64,000 nucleotides of DNA from Actinoplanes sp. SE50/110 (GCF_900119315.1 NZ_LT827010.1:820501-884500), one strand, 5' to 3'. Counted from the stretch's first letter, positions 27,428-38,294 are shown. The notes: generated from the letters alone by a model not told the origin. Made by a program: numbers and translations.

Positions 27428-28921
27428 GTGAGGCATTCGATTCGGGCCGGTCTGGCCGGCGTTGCGGCGGCCGCGGCCGCGCTCGGGGTGGCCGAGCTGC
27501 TGGCGGTGCTGGCCGGCCCGCGCTCGGCGCCGCTGGTGGCGGTCGGCGGGGTGGTGGTCGATCACGTCCCGGCCCCGGTCAAGGACTTCGGCATCGCGGT
27601 TTTCGGCACCCACGACAAGATCGCGCTGCTCACCGGCACGGCGATCCTTCTCGGGCTGTACGCGTTCGGCGTCGGCGTCCTGGCCCGCCGCTCCTGGCCG
27701 CTGGCCGCCGCCGGGATCGCGCTGTTCGCGGTGATCGGCGCGGCCGCCGCGGTGACCCGTCCGGGCGCCGGCCCGGGTGCCGCGCTTCCGTCGCTGCTCG
27801 GTGCCGGGCTGAGCTTCCTGGTGCTGCGCCACCTGCTGCGGGTCGGCGCCCTCCCGGAGGCGGCGGGTCGCCGGCAGTTCCTCAAACAGGCCGGGATCGT
27901 CGTCGCGGTCGCCGCCGGTGGCGGGCTGGCCGGGCGCTGGCTGACCAGCCGCGGGGTGGCCACCCAGGCGCGGGACGAGCTGCGCCTGCCGGCGGCCGGC
28001 GAGCCGACCCCGGTCGTCCCGCCCGGGGCCCAGGTCGAGGGCGCGGTGCCGTACGTGACGCCGAATCCCGACTTCTACCGGATCGACACCGCCCTGGTCA
28101 CCCCGCAGGTCGACCCGGCCACCTGGCGTCTGCGGATCCACGGCATGGTCCGCAACCCGATCACCATCACCTGGGCCGACCTGCTGAAACGCCCGATGAT
28201 CGAGCGGTATGTGACGCTTGCCTGCGTCTCCAACGAGGTGGGCGGCGACCTGATCGGCAACGCGCTGTGGCTGGGCACCCCGATCAAGGCGCTGATCGAC
28301 GAGGCCGATCCCCTGCCCGGTGCCGACCAGGCGGTGCAGCGGTCGACCGACGGCTGGACGTGTGGCACGCCGACCGCGGTGCTGCGCGACGGGCGCGACG
28401 CGCTGCTGGCGATCGGGATGAACGGCGAGCCGCTGCCGGTCGACCACGGATTCCCGGTCCGGATGGTCGTTCCCGGACTCTACGGTTATGTCTCGGCCTG
28501 CAAGTGGATCACCGAGATCGAGCTCACTCAATTCGCTGACTTCGATGCCTACTGGGTGCCGCGCGGCTGGGCGGCGCAGGCCCCGATCAAGACCCAGTCG
28601 CGGATCGACACGCCCCGCGACGGCGCCTCCCGCAAACCCGGCCCGGTGGTGGTCGCCGGGGTGGCCTGGGCGCAGCACCGCGGGATCGCCAAGGTCGAGG
28701 TGCAGGTCGACGACGGTCCGTGGGAGGTGGCCGCGCTGGCGCCGGCGGTCTCCGACGACACCTGGCGGCAGTGGACGCACACCTGGACGGCGACCTCCGG
28801 GCGGCACGTCCTGCGGGTCCGGGCGACCGACCTGGACGGCGCCACGCAGACCTCCGAGCGAGCCGATCCGGCTCCGGACGGGGCCACCGGATGGCACCGT
28901 GTGACGGTCTCCGTCAACTAG
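27428..28921 (+). CDS. Membrane-bound molybdopterin-dependent oxidoreductase (sulfite oxidase/YedY-like)
   Basis: About 497 residues. The N-terminal part (to about residue 145) has four hydrophobic helices. After RRQFLKQAGIVVAVAAGGG comes the oxidoreductase molybdopterin-binding domain with LRIHGMVRNPITITW, the Moco-ligand Cys in VTLACVSNEVGGDLIGN, and YGYVSACKWITEIEL. The C-terminal Ig-like dimerisation domain (GVAWAQHRGIAKVEVQVDDG) matches the sulfite oxidase family. GTG 27428 is preferred because AGGA lies seven bases upstream; GTG 27395 overlaps the M16 stop and would add 11 residues. Electron partner and substrate are unknown. Confidence 0.88.
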   Translation: MRHSIRAGLAGVAAAAAALGVAELLAVLAGPRSAPLVAVGGVVVDHVPAPVKDFGIAVFGTHDKIALLTGTAILLGLYAFGVGVLARRSWPLAAAGIALFAVIGAAAAVTRPGAGPGAALPSLLGAGLSFLVLRHLLRVGALPEAAGRRQFLKQAGIVVAVAAGGGLAGRWLTSRGVATQARDELRLPAAGEPTPVVPPGAQVEGAVPYVTPNPDFYRIDTALVTPQVDPATWRLRIHGMVRNPITITWADLLKRPMIERYVTLACVSNEVGGDLIGNALWLGTPIKALIDEADPLPGADQAVQRSTDGWTCGTPTAVLRDGRDALLAIGMNGEPLPVDHGFPVRMVVPGLYGYVSACKWITEIELTQFADFDAYWVPRGWAAQAPIKTQSRIDTPRDGASRKPGPVVVAGVAWAQHRGIAKVEVQVDDGPWEVAALAPAVSDDTWRQWTHTWTATSGRHVLRVRATDLDGATQTSERADPAPDGATGWHRVTVSVN

Positions 28922-28991
28922 TTGAAAGCCGCACTTTCGGTCCGACACGAAATTACAAGTCGCTCATACGGTGGCTTGCATGTCCACCGAT

Positions 28992-29046
28992 GCGGTTGAA
29001 GAACCGCTGAACCACTCGACACGGCCCCCCGGGGAGGACCGTGTCG
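28992..29046. terminator. Two hairpins between convergent oxidoreductase and whiD
   Basis: GCGGTT-GAAG-AACCGC (28992-29007) is a 6-bp stem with a tetraloop. CGACACGG (29017-29024) pairs with CCGTGTCG (29039-29046), with further C/G pairing inside. They lie between the ends of convergent genes and could stop transcription from both sides. Confidence 0.6.
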
Positions 29047-29080
29047 CCAGTCGTGTGGTGATGCCGCGCGCCGGGCGGTC

Positions 29081-29467
29081 TCAGGCCGCCGGTGCCTGCC
29101 TCTGCGCGGGCACGGCCGATTTGTGGGGCCGGCCGAGGCGTGCCTCGAGCCGGGCCAGGTCGACCCGTCCGTGACGATCGGCCAGATCCTCCCAGCCGAC
29201 CGCGAGCAGCCGCAGCCGCTCCGATTCGCTGAACCCTCCCCAGACCCCGTACGGCTCGCGCACCGCGAGGGCGTGGGCGGCGCACTCGGCCCGCACCGGG
29301 CACGCGCCGCACATCGTCTTGGCTTTCGCCTCACGGCGATTGCGGGACGACCCCCGCTCGCCGTCCGGGTGGAAGAACTGTGCACTGTCCCGGCCGCGGC
29401 AGAGCCCCAGGCGCTGCCAGTCCCAGAGATCGGCGATCGGGCCGGGCAGCCTGCGAACGTTCGACAT
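29081..29467 (-). CDS. whiD: WhiB-family iron-sulfur regulator (WhiD/WhiB3 type)
   Basis: A 128-residue Wbl protein. The first Cys is in LGLCRG, followed by CGACPVRAEC (CxxC-x5-C), which together bind a 4Fe-4S cluster. The GVWGG turn precedes a basic helix. DLWDWQRLGLCRG and FFHPDGERG are diagnostic of the WhiD/WhiB3 branch, which acts with sigma factor HrdB/SigA and is needed for spore maturation in Streptomyces. ATG 29467 has AGGAGG six bases upstream. It is divergent from bldM, as a whiD-bldM neighbour pair is in Streptomyces. Confidence 0.92.
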   Translation of the reverse strand: MSNVRRLPGPIADLWDWQRLGLCRGRDSAQFFHPDGERGSSRNRREAKAKTMCGACPVRAECAAHALAVREPYGVWGGFSESERLRLLAVGWEDLADRHGRVDLARLEARLGRPHKSAVPAQRQAPAA

Positions 29468-29698
29468 CAACACCCTCCTCACCGCGCGGCACCGCGGATT
29501 GGTCGACTTGGGGGCCCGACGCAGGCCTCACGCGGGTGTACCCCGGCAGTAGCCGGCTCACACGCACCACGTCGATGTCTTCGCGTGCGCAGTGGCAAAG
29601 AGGTGGCAAGTCATACCTTTCTTTCCCGTTTTTTCCATCTAAAGCGCGTAATGCTGCGGCCCTCGCGTGATCTCCTCTGAGAGAGAAGGAGGATCACT
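29468..29698. promoter_or_regulatory. Divergent promoter region whiD / bldM
   Basis: A 231-base region with lower GC near the bldM side (runs of T at 29618-29640). AAGGAGG (29686-29692) is the strong bldM ribosome site. Exact -35 and -10 boxes could not be assigned with confidence. Confidence 0.4.
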
Positions 29699-30538
29699 GT
29701 GCGTACCGTCCTCGTGTGCGTCCGAACCCCGCTGGCGGCCCAAACCGTCGCGTCGACCGCGGCCCGGCTCGGCATGACCGGCGTCGTCCGGACCGCGGTC
29801 AGCGAGACCGAGGCCATGATCCGACTGGCGGAACGGCCGGCCGAAGTGGTCCTGGCCGACACCGCCGTGACCCGACCCGACAGTGTCGGCTTCACCCGGC
29901 GCGTCCTCGCCCGCGCCCCGCAGGCCCAGGTGGTGCTCTTCGGGGCGGAAGACCCCCGGGTGGCGGCCGCGGCCGTCGCCGCCGGCGCCCGCGGTGTGAT
30001 CCGCGGCGTCGAGCACGACCTGGTCAGCGTCGTCGCCAAGGCGCTGCTCCTGTTGCTGTTGCCGGTGCGCCCGCAGGGCATGCCGATCAACGGCAACGCG
30101 CAGCCGGCCACGGTGGCCGGCGGAATGCGCAACAACAACTCGCCCGCCGCCCGCGGGGCGTACCAGAACGGCGGGATCGGCATGGGCGCGCCCAACGCGG
30201 CGGCCGTCCCGGCGATGCTGCCGAACTCGCCGATGGTCCCGGTGCAGCGCGGCGACGCACCGATCGACCCGGCGACCGGCCGGCCGATGGTGGCCTGGCC
30301 GGGCAACGAGGCGATGGCCGACGGTGCGCCGGCCGGGCGGCGGCTGACGCTGACCGAGCGTGAGCTGCAGGTGCTGCGCGGAATGGCGGACGGCAAGAGC
30401 AACGCGGAGATCGGGCGGGAGTTGTTCGTCTCCGAGGACACGGTGAAGACGCACGCGCGGCGCCTGTTCCGCAAGCTCGGTGCACGGGATCGGGCGCATG
30501 CGGTGGCGGCGGGCTTCCGCGCCGGCCTGGTGGCATGA
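29699..30538 (+). CDS. bldM: BldM-like LuxR-family developmental regulator
   Basis: A 279-residue orphan response regulator. The C-terminal 65 residues (LTERELQVLRGMADGKSNAE... through RDRAHAVAAGFRAGL) match the BldM helix-turn-helix almost throughout. The receiver domain is atypical: the acidic pair is Val8-Arg9, the invariant Lys is Arg (GVIRG), while Asp54 is present, so phosphorylation is unlikely. A linker of about 90 residues rich in Asn, Gly, Met and Pro separates the domains; Streptomyces BldM is about 200 residues and lacks it. BldM controls aerial growth and sporulation genes, alone or with WhiI. GTG start with AAGGAGG six bases away. Confidence 0.88.
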   Translation: MRTVLVCVRTPLAAQTVASTAARLGMTGVVRTAVSETEAMIRLAERPAEVVLADTAVTRPDSVGFTRRVLARAPQAQVVLFGAEDPRVAAAAVAAGARGVIRGVEHDLVSVVAKALLLLLLPVRPQGMPINGNAQPATVAGGMRNNNSPAARGAYQNGGIGMGAPNAAAVPAMLPNSPMVPVQRGDAPIDPATGRPMVAWPGNEAMADGAPAGRRLTLTERELQVLRGMADGKSNAEIGRELFVSEDTVKTHARRLFRKLGARDRAHAVAAGFRAGLVA

Positions 30539-30543
30539 CGCCG

Positions 30544-30575
30544 ACGGCCGGCGAGGGGACTCCCTCGCCGGCCGT
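30544..30575 (+). terminator. Terminator after bldM
   Basis: ACGGCCGGCGAGGG (30544-30557) pairs perfectly with CCCTCGCCGGCCGT (30562-30575), a 14-bp stem with loop GACT, six bases after the bldM stop. Confidence 0.85.
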
Positions 30576-30586
30576 TCTCACCAGCC

Positions 30587-30970
30587 AAGATCAAGTTCAA
30601 GGTCTTCATATGCGCAGGTCCAGCGGGGTGCAGATCGCATGCTCCCGCGCGGGCCGGGCGCAATGATCTGGCCGCTGCGCGTCCAGAGCGATCATCGCGC
30701 CCTTCACGGCCCGTGGCTGGTCACCGCAAAGCAGACCCGGCGTGTGCGAGCCCGATCGGGACGGCGACCGCGCGGCCGGCACGCCAGCCGCCTGGCCAAT
30801 ATGGTTTTGATCTGGCGGTCGTCACCAGCCGCGGACGTCGCCCTTTCGGGTTTCGCGTTCTGGGCGCGCCAGCGCCCTGCGAAGCCCGGAAGGGTCCCCG
30901 CGGGAGCGACGATCAGTGATCAGCGCGGACCGTGGCAAAAACGAATTCGATCTTCAAAGAACTTGATCTT
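30587..30970. repeat. Gene-free segment bounded by 12-bp inverted repeats
   Basis: AAGATCAAGTTC (30587-30598) and GAACTTGATCTT (30959-30970) are perfect inverted copies flanking about 360 bases with no supported ORF. The layout resembles a miniature inverted-repeat element or insertion remnant, but no target-site duplication is obvious. It fills most of the gap between bldM and the DUF5319 gene. Confidence 0.45.
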
Positions 30971-30973
30971 CGC

Positions 30974-31023
30974 GGGGTGACCTGGACGACCGATGACGTG
31001 GGGTGATCTGGACGACCGGTGAC
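30974..31023. repeat. Two direct 24-bp repeats next to DUF5319 stop
   Basis: Units 30974-30997 and 31000-31023 share GGGGTGA, CTGGACGACCG and TGAC with two changes. They lie between the inverted-repeat segment and the end of the DUF5319 gene. Confidence 0.65.
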
Positions 31024-31036
31024 CACCGACGGACCG

Positions 31037-31438
31037 CTAGTTCTCGTCGTTGCCCTCGGTCAGGGTGTCGTGGACGCCATCGGCGTAGCCTCGCGCGTAC
31101 TCCCAAGTCACGTAGTGATCCGGATCGGGGTCGTAGGCGGGCTCGTGCACCCGGGGGCGGCCGCTGCTCAACAGGTGGCGCAGGTTGCCGCGGAGCAGAT
31201 CCCAGTCGAAGTAGTGCGGCTCGTGGCAGTCCTCACACTCGATGACCAGACCACGGATGCCGGTCGGGCTCAGCAGGGCCTGATAGATCTCCAGGTCGGA
31301 GAGGTCCTCCAGGACGTCCTGCCGCTCATCCTCGGACAGCGGCTCACTCTCGGCCTCCTCCTGGAGGTCGTCGAGTTCCGCTGCCGGGTCGGCGGGGTCG
31401 CCGTTGAACGGGTCGATCGGCTCTTCTTGCACCCCCAT
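31037..31438 (-). CDS. DUF5319 family protein
   Basis: A 133-residue, strongly acidic cytoplasmic protein (DPFNGDPADPAAELDD at the front). A CEDCHEPHYFDW block could bind a metal through two Cys and His. It matches the DUF5319 family, found next to guaB in many actinobacteria, with no known function. It is divergent from guaB, sharing a 113-base intergenic region. Confidence 0.85.
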   Translation of the reverse strand: MGVQEEPIDPFNGDPADPAAELDDLQEEAESEPLSEDERQDVLEDLSDLEIYQALLSPTGIRGLVIECEDCHEPHYFDWDLLRGNLRHLLSSGRPRVHEPAYDPDPDHYVTWEYARGYADGVHDTLTEGNDEN

Positions 31439-31548
31439 ACCGTACTCACCCCACGGGGGAGTGTGCTGGCCCGCACGTTCTGTCCGCCGCCAGGGTGCCG
31501 CGTCCGGGATGGGTAGGATGATGAACTCCGCCTCTTGCCTAGGGATGA

Positions 31549-33039
<1,491 letters not shown>

Positions 33040-33059
33040 ATAGAGGATCTGAAACCCCG

Positions 33060-34181
33060 ATGCGTGACGTAGTGGAGATCGGCCTCGGTAAGACCGCCCA
33101 GCGCGGCTACCACCTGGATGACATCGCGATCGTGCCGAGCCGGCGGACCCGGGACGTCGACGACGTCTCGACCGAGTGGAAGCTCGACGCGTACCCGTTC
33201 AAGATCCCCTGCGTCGCGCACCCCTCGGACGCCACCCAGAGCCCGGATTCGGTGATCGCCCTGGGCCGCCTCGGCGGCCTGGGCGTGCTCAACGCCGAGG
33301 GCCTCTGGACCCGCTACGAGGACCCCAGCAAGATCCTTGAGGAGCTGGCCTCGCTGGACGAGGAGGCGGACGCCACCAAGCGGCTGCAGGAGGTGTATGC
33401 CGAGCCGATCAAGCCGGAGCTGATCGGCGAGCGGGTCCGGCAGATCCGCGAGGGCGGCGTGACCGTGGCCGTCCGGGTGTCGCCGCAGCACACCCTGGCA
33501 CTCGCCCCGGTGATCCTGGACGCCGGCGTCGACCTGTTGGTCATCCAGGGCACCCTGGTCTCGGCCGAGCACGTGTCGACCACCGACGAGCCGCTGAACC
33601 TCAAGGAGTTCATCGCCGACCTCGACCTGCCGGTGATCGTCGGCGGCTGCACCGACTACAAGACCGCCCTGCACCTGATGCGTACCGGTGCGGCCGGCGT
33701 GATCGTCGGGGTCGGCGCGGACGAGTGGTCGACCACCGACACGGTGCTCGGCATCCGGGTGCCGATGGCCACCGCGATCGCGGACGCCGCCGCGGCCCGC
33801 CGCGACTACCTGGACGAGACCGGCGGCCGTTACGTGCACCTGATCGCCGACGGCGGGATCGCGACCTCCGGCGACATCGCCAAGGCGATCGGCTGCGGCG
33901 CCGACGCGGTGATGCTGGGCGAGCCGCTGTCGCTGGCCGAGGGCGCCCCGGCCGGCGGCGCCTGGTGGCACTCGGCGGCCAGCCACCCCGCCCTGCCGCG
34001 CGGTGGTTTCTGCATCGCCGGCGAGCCGGACGGTTCTCTGGAGCAGCTGCTCTACGGCCCGGCCGACCGCGCCGACGGTCAGCTCAACCTGTTCGGCGGC
34101 CTGCGTCGCGCGATGGCCAAGTGCGGCTACCGCGACGTCAAGGAGTTCCAGAAGGTCGCCCTGGTCCTCGACCGGCAGTAG
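33060..34181 (+). CDS. guaB3: GuaB3 family IMP dehydrogenase-related protein
   Basis: A 373-residue TIM-barrel paralogue of guaB without CBS domains. It starts MRDVVEIGLGKTAQRGYHLD, has IPCVAHPSDATQSPDSVIALG, and ends in GLRRAMAKCGYRDVKEFQKV, all diagnostic of actinobacterial GuaB3. The place of the catalytic Cys reads ADEWSTTDTVLG, as in other members, so a normal IMPDH thioester route is not evident. Its exact role in purine metabolism is uncertain. It is co-directional with guaB. Confidence 0.93.
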   Translation: MRDVVEIGLGKTAQRGYHLDDIAIVPSRRTRDVDDVSTEWKLDAYPFKIPCVAHPSDATQSPDSVIALGRLGGLGVLNAEGLWTRYEDPSKILEELASLDEEADATKRLQEVYAEPIKPELIGERVRQIREGGVTVAVRVSPQHTLALAPVILDAGVDLLVIQGTLVSAEHVSTTDEPLNLKEFIADLDLPVIVGGCTDYKTALHLMRTGAAGVIVGVGADEWSTTDTVLGIRVPMATAIADAAAARRDYLDETGGRYVHLIADGGIATSGDIAKAIGCGADAVMLGEPLSLAEGAPAGGAWWHSAASHPALPRGGFCIAGEPDGSLEQLLYGPADRADGQLNLFGGLRRAMAKCGYRDVKEFQKVALVLDRQ

Positions 34182-34185
34182 GGCT

Positions 34186-35571
34186 TCACGGGGCCGGGGG
34201 CTTCCCGGTTCCGTAGAGCCAGGCGTGGAAGAAGTCTTTCAGGTCCTTGCCGGACGTCTGTTCGGCAAGGGCGATGAACTGCTCCGTGGTGCCGTTGCCG
34301 TCCCTGTGGGCGGCGGGCCACGCGGTGAGCAGCTTCAGGAAGGCGTCGTCGCCGATCGTCCGGCGCAGGGCGTAAACCGTCATCGCCCCCCGCTGGTAGA
34401 CCGCCGATCCGAAGAGGTGCGCCGGGCCCGGGTCCCCGGTCGGCTGGGTCCAGTCCGTCGACGAGTACGCGATGATGAACTCCTGCTGCGCGGTGCGGCC
34501 GCCGTCGTGCTCGGCCCACAGCCATTCGGCGTAGGTCGCGAACCCCTCGTTGAGCCAGATGTCCTGCCACCGTCGCAGGGAAACGCTGTCGCCGAACCAC
34601 TGGTGGGCCAGCTCGTGGGCGACCACCCCGGCGTTCTCGTCCTTGGTGAAGAAGTCACCGCCGTACACCGGCCGGGACTGGGTCTCCAGCGCGTACCCGA
34701 TCCGGCTGTCGGTGACGATCACCCCACCGTAGGCGTCGAACGGGTACGGCCCGAACAGCCCGGCCAGGAAATCCGCGATCTCGCCGGTGCGGGCCAGTGC
34801 CCTGGCCCCGGGGCTGGTGGCCGGCACCGACTCGGGCACCGCGACGATCATCGGCTTGCCGTCGTGGGTGCCGGTGGTGACCCGGTAGTGCCCGATCACC
34901 ACGGTGGACAGGTAGCTGGCCATCGGCGCGGACTCGGCCCAGTGCCAGGTGGTCCAGCCCCCGTGGCGGTCCGTCGTCCCGGGCACCCCGTTGCTGATCA
35001 CCTGCAGTCCGTCCGGCACGGTCATCGCCAGGCGGAAGGTGGCCTTGTCCGACGGGTGGTCGTTCACCGGATACCAGGTGCTGGCCGATTCGGGCTGGCC
35101 CAGCGCGATGCCGCCGTCGGCGGTGCGGATCCAGCCGCCGTTGCCGAGCGCCTTGTTCTCCAGCTGGTCGGGTTCGCCGGAATACTCGACGACGACGGTG
35201 AACCGCCGCCCGGACGGGATCCCGGTGGCCGGGGTGACGACCAGCTCGTTGCCGGCCGTCTCGGCGGTCGCCGCGGCGCCGTCCACGGTGATCTTCGAGG
35301 CGGTCAGGTGGGCCAGGTCGAAGTCGAAGCGGGACAGGCTCTGGGTGGCGGTCGCGGTGATCGTCGCCCGGCCGCCCAGCTGACCGCTGCCCGGGTCGTA
35401 GCGCAGGTCCAGGTCGTATCCGGCCACGTCGTAGCCGCCGTTGCCGTACGTCGGGAAGTAGGGGTCACCGGCCCCGATCGCACCGGCCGTGAAGGCCGCG
35501 GCCCCGGAGGACCGGCAGCCACCGGCGATGAGCAGGACCGCCAGCACGGCGACCGGACCCCGTCGTCTCAT
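34186..35571 (-). CDS. M1-family aminopeptidase-like lipoprotein
   Basis: A 461-residue exported zinc peptidase. The signal ends in a lipobox AGGC (Cys19), so it is anchored outside the membrane. An N-terminal beta-sandwich (to about residue 210) precedes the thermolysin-like domain with VVAHELAHQWFGD (near residue 320) and the third ligand in WLNEGFATYAEWL. The Gly-x-Met-x-Asn exopeptidase motif is replaced by GYALETQS, which still offers a Glu. It lacks the C-terminal helical domain of large M1 enzymes. It converges on guaB3 with four bases between stops. Confidence 0.9.
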   Translation of the reverse strand: MRRRGPVAVLAVLLIAGGCRSSGAAAFTAGAIGAGDPYFPTYGNGGYDVAGYDLDLRYDPGSGQLGGRATITATATQSLSRFDFDLAHLTASKITVDGAAATAETAGNELVVTPATGIPSGRRFTVVVEYSGEPDQLENKALGNGGWIRTADGGIALGQPESASTWYPVNDHPSDKATFRLAMTVPDGLQVISNGVPGTTDRHGGWTTWHWAESAPMASYLSTVVIGHYRVTTGTHDGKPMIVAVPESVPATSPGARALARTGEIADFLAGLFGPYPFDAYGGVIVTDSRIGYALETQSRPVYGGDFFTKDENAGVVAHELAHQWFGDSVSLRRWQDIWLNEGFATYAEWLWAEHDGGRTAQQEFIIAYSSTDWTQPTGDPGPAHLFGSAVYQRGAMTVYALRRTIGDDAFLKLLTAWPAAHRDGNGTTEQFIALAEQTSGKDLKDFFHAWLYGTGKPPAP

Positions 35572-35588
35572 GCCTCAAGACATTACGT

Positions 35589-36653
35589 TCATCCCTTGTC
35601 GACCATCCCGGGGTGCGCTTTCAGGTACGCCGCAATGGTGCCCGCGGCGACCGCGGAGAGGAAGCCGCGGGCCTCCGCGTTCAGCGCCTCGCCCAGGTAG
35701 CCGCTGCCACTGCCGACGCCGCCGCCGTCCAGCTGAACCATGGTCACCGAGGACGGGGTGAGGTCACGCAACGCGTACGCGTAGTCGATCGGTTGTCGTC
35801 CGCCGACCGTGACCAGCGTCTTCCCGAGGGCGGTGATGACCGGCTGAAGTTTCGCCGGGTCGCTGAGGCCCTCGCCGAGCGCCTTGTCGAGGATCGCCTC
35901 GACCATCTGCCGCTGATGGCGCTGCCGGTCGTAGTCGCCGTTCGGCAGGCCGTAGCGCTGCCGGGCGTAGTCGATCGCCTGCCAGCCGACCAGGTGCCGC
36001 TTACCGGGCAGGTAGACGGCCTGCGGCCCGGTGTAGTCGTGGCCGCTCAGCTTGCGCAGTGTGCCGTCCGGTCGCCGGTGCCGCGACTTCACCTTCTGGT
36101 CGATCGTCATGTCGATCCCGCCCAACTCGTCGACCAGCCGGTCGAGGCCGCCGAAGTTGAGGATCGCGCCGGCCTGGAAGGTCCTGATCCCGGTGTACGC
36201 GCTGATCGTCCGGGTCAGCAGGTCGTAGCCGTTCGCCACGTTCTTGGCGGTCCGACCGGGGATCCGCGAGCCGAACGCCATCGCCTCGGTGAGCTTGTGC
36301 CTGCCGCCCGGGAAGCCGGCCTTCGGATAGGCCGGGACCTGGACGAGCAGGTCCCGGGGGAGGGAGTAGAGGTAGGCGGACTTCAGCCCGGCGTCGACGT
36401 GCAGCAGCATGATCGCGTCGGAGTGCGGCTCCCAGCCGGGCTCGGTGATCCGGGTGTCGACGCCGGCCAGCACCAGATCGAGCGGGCCGGTGAGGTCGGC
36501 GCCCGGGGAGGGCGCCGGCGCGGCGCTCGGCGTCGACTCCGGGATCGGCGCCGTGGACGCGGCCGGGGCGGCGGCGCCGGAGTGCCGGCAGGCGGCGACC
36601 GTCATCCCGAGCACGGCGACCACCACGGCTCGCGCGATCCTGCCTGTCCGCAT
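35589..36653 (-). CDS. LytR-CpsA-Psr (LCP) family lipoprotein
   Basis: A 354-residue LCP protein; the family attaches teichoic acid, arabinogalactan or capsule polymers to peptidoglycan. The signal peptide ends in TVAAC (lipobox Cys22), unusual because many LCP proteins have a transmembrane anchor. The LCP core has LVLAGVDTR, HSDAIMLLHVD, YLYSLPRDLLV, LDRLVDELGGIDMTI and YARQRYGLPNGDYDRQRHQR, including the phosphate-binding Arg residues. A Pro/Ala/Ser linker follows the lipobox. It is 17 bases upstream of the M1 lipoprotein in the same direction, so the two may be co-expressed. Confidence 0.92.
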   Translation of the reverse strand: MRTGRIARAVVVAVLGMTVAACRHSGAAAPAASTAPIPESTPSAAPAPSPGADLTGPLDLVLAGVDTRITEPGWEPHSDAIMLLHVDAGLKSAYLYSLPRDLLVQVPAYPKAGFPGGRHKLTEAMAFGSRIPGRTAKNVANGYDLLTRTISAYTGIRTFQAGAILNFGGLDRLVDELGGIDMTIDQKVKSRHRRPDGTLRKLSGHDYTGPQAVYLPGKRHLVGWQAIDYARQRYGLPNGDYDRQRHQRQMVEAILDKALGEGLSDPAKLQPVITALGKTLVTVGGRQPIDYAYALRDLTPSSVTMVQLDGGGVGSGSGYLGEALNAEARGFLSAVAAGTIAAYLKAHPGMVDKG

Positions 36654-36723
36654 GATCCGACCCTAGAGCAGCCCGGCGAGGGTGCTCAATGGCCGTGTGC
36701 AGGGCCGTCGGTAAACTCGCGGG

Positions 36724-38271
36724 GTGAGTACCCCGCGTCCCGTCCTCGTCGTCGACTTCGGCGCCCAGTACGCCCAGTTGATCGCCCGCCGGGTCCGTGA
36801 GGCCCGTGTCTACTCGGAGATCGTGCCGAGCTCGATGCCGGTCGCCGAGATGCTGGCGAAGAATCCCGCCGCGATCATCCTGTCCGGCGGCCCGTCCAGC
36901 GTCTACGAGCCGGGCGCGCCCACGCTCGACGCCGGCCTGTTCGACAGCGACGTGCCGGTCTTCGGCATCTGCTACGGCTTCCAGGCGATGGCTCAGGCGC
37001 TCGGCGGCACGGTCGCGCACACCGGCTCCCGGGAGTACGGGCGGACCCTGCTCACCGCGCAGGGCGGCTCGCTGCTCCGCGACCTGCCGGCCGACCTGCC
37101 GGTCTGGATGAGCCACGGGGACAGCGTCTCGGTCGCCCCGTCCGGCTTCATGGTCACCGCGTCCACGCCCGGCGCTCCGGTCGCCGCGTTCGAGGACCTC
37201 ACCGCCCGGCGTGCCGGCGTGCAGTTCCACCCCGAGGTGGCGCACACCGAGCAGGGCCAGGAGATGCTCAAGCGCTTCCTGTACGACATCGCCGGCATCG
37301 AGCCCACCTGGACCCCGGGCAACATCATCGAGGACCAGGTCGCCCTGATCCGTCAGCACGTGGGGGACAAACAGGTCATCTGCGGCCTCTCCGGCGGCGT
37401 CGACTCGGCGGTCGCCGCGGCCCTGGTCCACAAGGCCATCGGTGACCAGCTCACCTGCGTCTTCGTCGACCACGGCCTGCTGCGCGCCGGCGAGCGCGAG
37501 CAGGTGGAGAAGGACTACGTCGCGGCCACCGGCATCCGGCTGGTCGTCGTCGACGCCGAGGAGCAGTTCCTCGGCCACCTCAAGGACGTCACCGACCCGG
37601 AGCAGAAGCGGAAGATCATCGGCCGCGAGTTCATCCGGACGTTCGAGGCGGCGGCCCGCGACCTGGACGCCGAGCGGCACATCGAGTTCCTGGTGCAGGG
37701 CACCCTCTACCCGGACGTGGTGGAGTCCGGCGGCGGCACCGGCACGGCGAACATCAAGTCGCACCACAACGTCGGCGGGCTCCCCGACGACCTGCAGTTC
37801 GCGCTGATCGAGCCGTTGCGCACGCTGTTCAAGGACGAGGTGCGCGCGCTCGGTGCCGAGCTCGGGCTGCCCGAGGCGATGGTGCAGCGGCACCCGTTCC
37901 CCGGCCCGGGTCTGGCCATCCGGATCATCGGTGCGGTCGACCGGGAACGGCTGGACCTGCTGCGCCAGGCCGACCTGATCGCCCGCGAGGAGCTGACCGC
38001 GGCCGGCCTCGACCGCGACGTGTGGCAGTTCCCGGTGGTGCTGCTGGCCGACGTGCGCAGCGTGGGCGTGCAGGGTGACGGCCGCACCTACGGCCACCCG
38101 GTGGTGCTGCGCCCGGTCTCCTCCGAGGACGCGATGACGGCGGACTGGTCGCGCCTGCCCTACGACCTGATCGCCAAGATCTCGAACCGGATCACCAACG
38201 AGGTCCGCGAGGTCAACCGGGTGGTGCTGGACGTCACGAGCAAGCCGCCGGGCACCATCGAGTGGGAGTGA
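36724..38271 (+). CDS. guaA: GMP synthase (glutamine-hydrolysing)
   Basis: A 515-residue enzyme that aminates XMP to GMP. The N-terminal class I amidotransferase has the nucleophile in [10 protein letters not shown] (Cys83) and [10 protein letters not shown]. The ATP pyrophosphatase has the PP-loop [16 protein letters not shown] and [10 protein letters not shown]. The C-terminal dimer domain ends KPPGTIEWE, the standard GuaA end. The GTG start is divergent from the LCP gene, 70 bases away. Confidence 0.97.
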   Translation: MSTPRPVLVVDFGAQYAQLIARRVREARVYSEIVPSSMPVAEMLAKNPAAIILSGGPSSVYEPGAPTLDAGLFDSDVPVFGICYGFQAMAQALGGTVAHTGSREYGRTLLTAQGGSLLRDLPADLPVWMSHGDSVSVAPSGFMVTASTPGAPVAAFEDLTARRAGVQFHPEVAHTEQGQEMLKRFLYDIAGIEPTWTPGNIIEDQVALIRQHVGDKQVICGLSGGVDSAVAAALVHKAIGDQLTCVFVDHGLLRAGEREQVEKDYVAATGIRLVVVDAEEQFLGHLKDVTDPEQKRKIIGREFIRTFEAAARDLDAERHIEFLVQGTLYPDVVESGGGTGTANIKSHHNVGGLPDDLQFALIEPLRTLFKDEVRALGAELGLPEAMVQRHPFPGPGLAIRIIGAVDRERLDLLRQADLIAREELTAAGLDRDVWQFPVVLLADVRSVGVQGDGRTYGHPVVLRPVSSEDAMTADWSRLPYDLIAKISNRITNEVREVNRVVLDVTSKPPGTIEWE

Positions 38272-38294
38272 CGCCCAGTAGTGGATCAATCGCC

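Noticed and set aside
30480..30980. Plus-strand ORF running out of bldM into the gap
   Set aside because: Overlaps the bldM helix-turn-helix in another frame and crosses its terminator.
33700..33760. Missing catalytic Cys in GuaB3 as evidence of a dead enzyme
   Set aside because: Known GuaB3 family members have the same replacement, so it is normal for the family.
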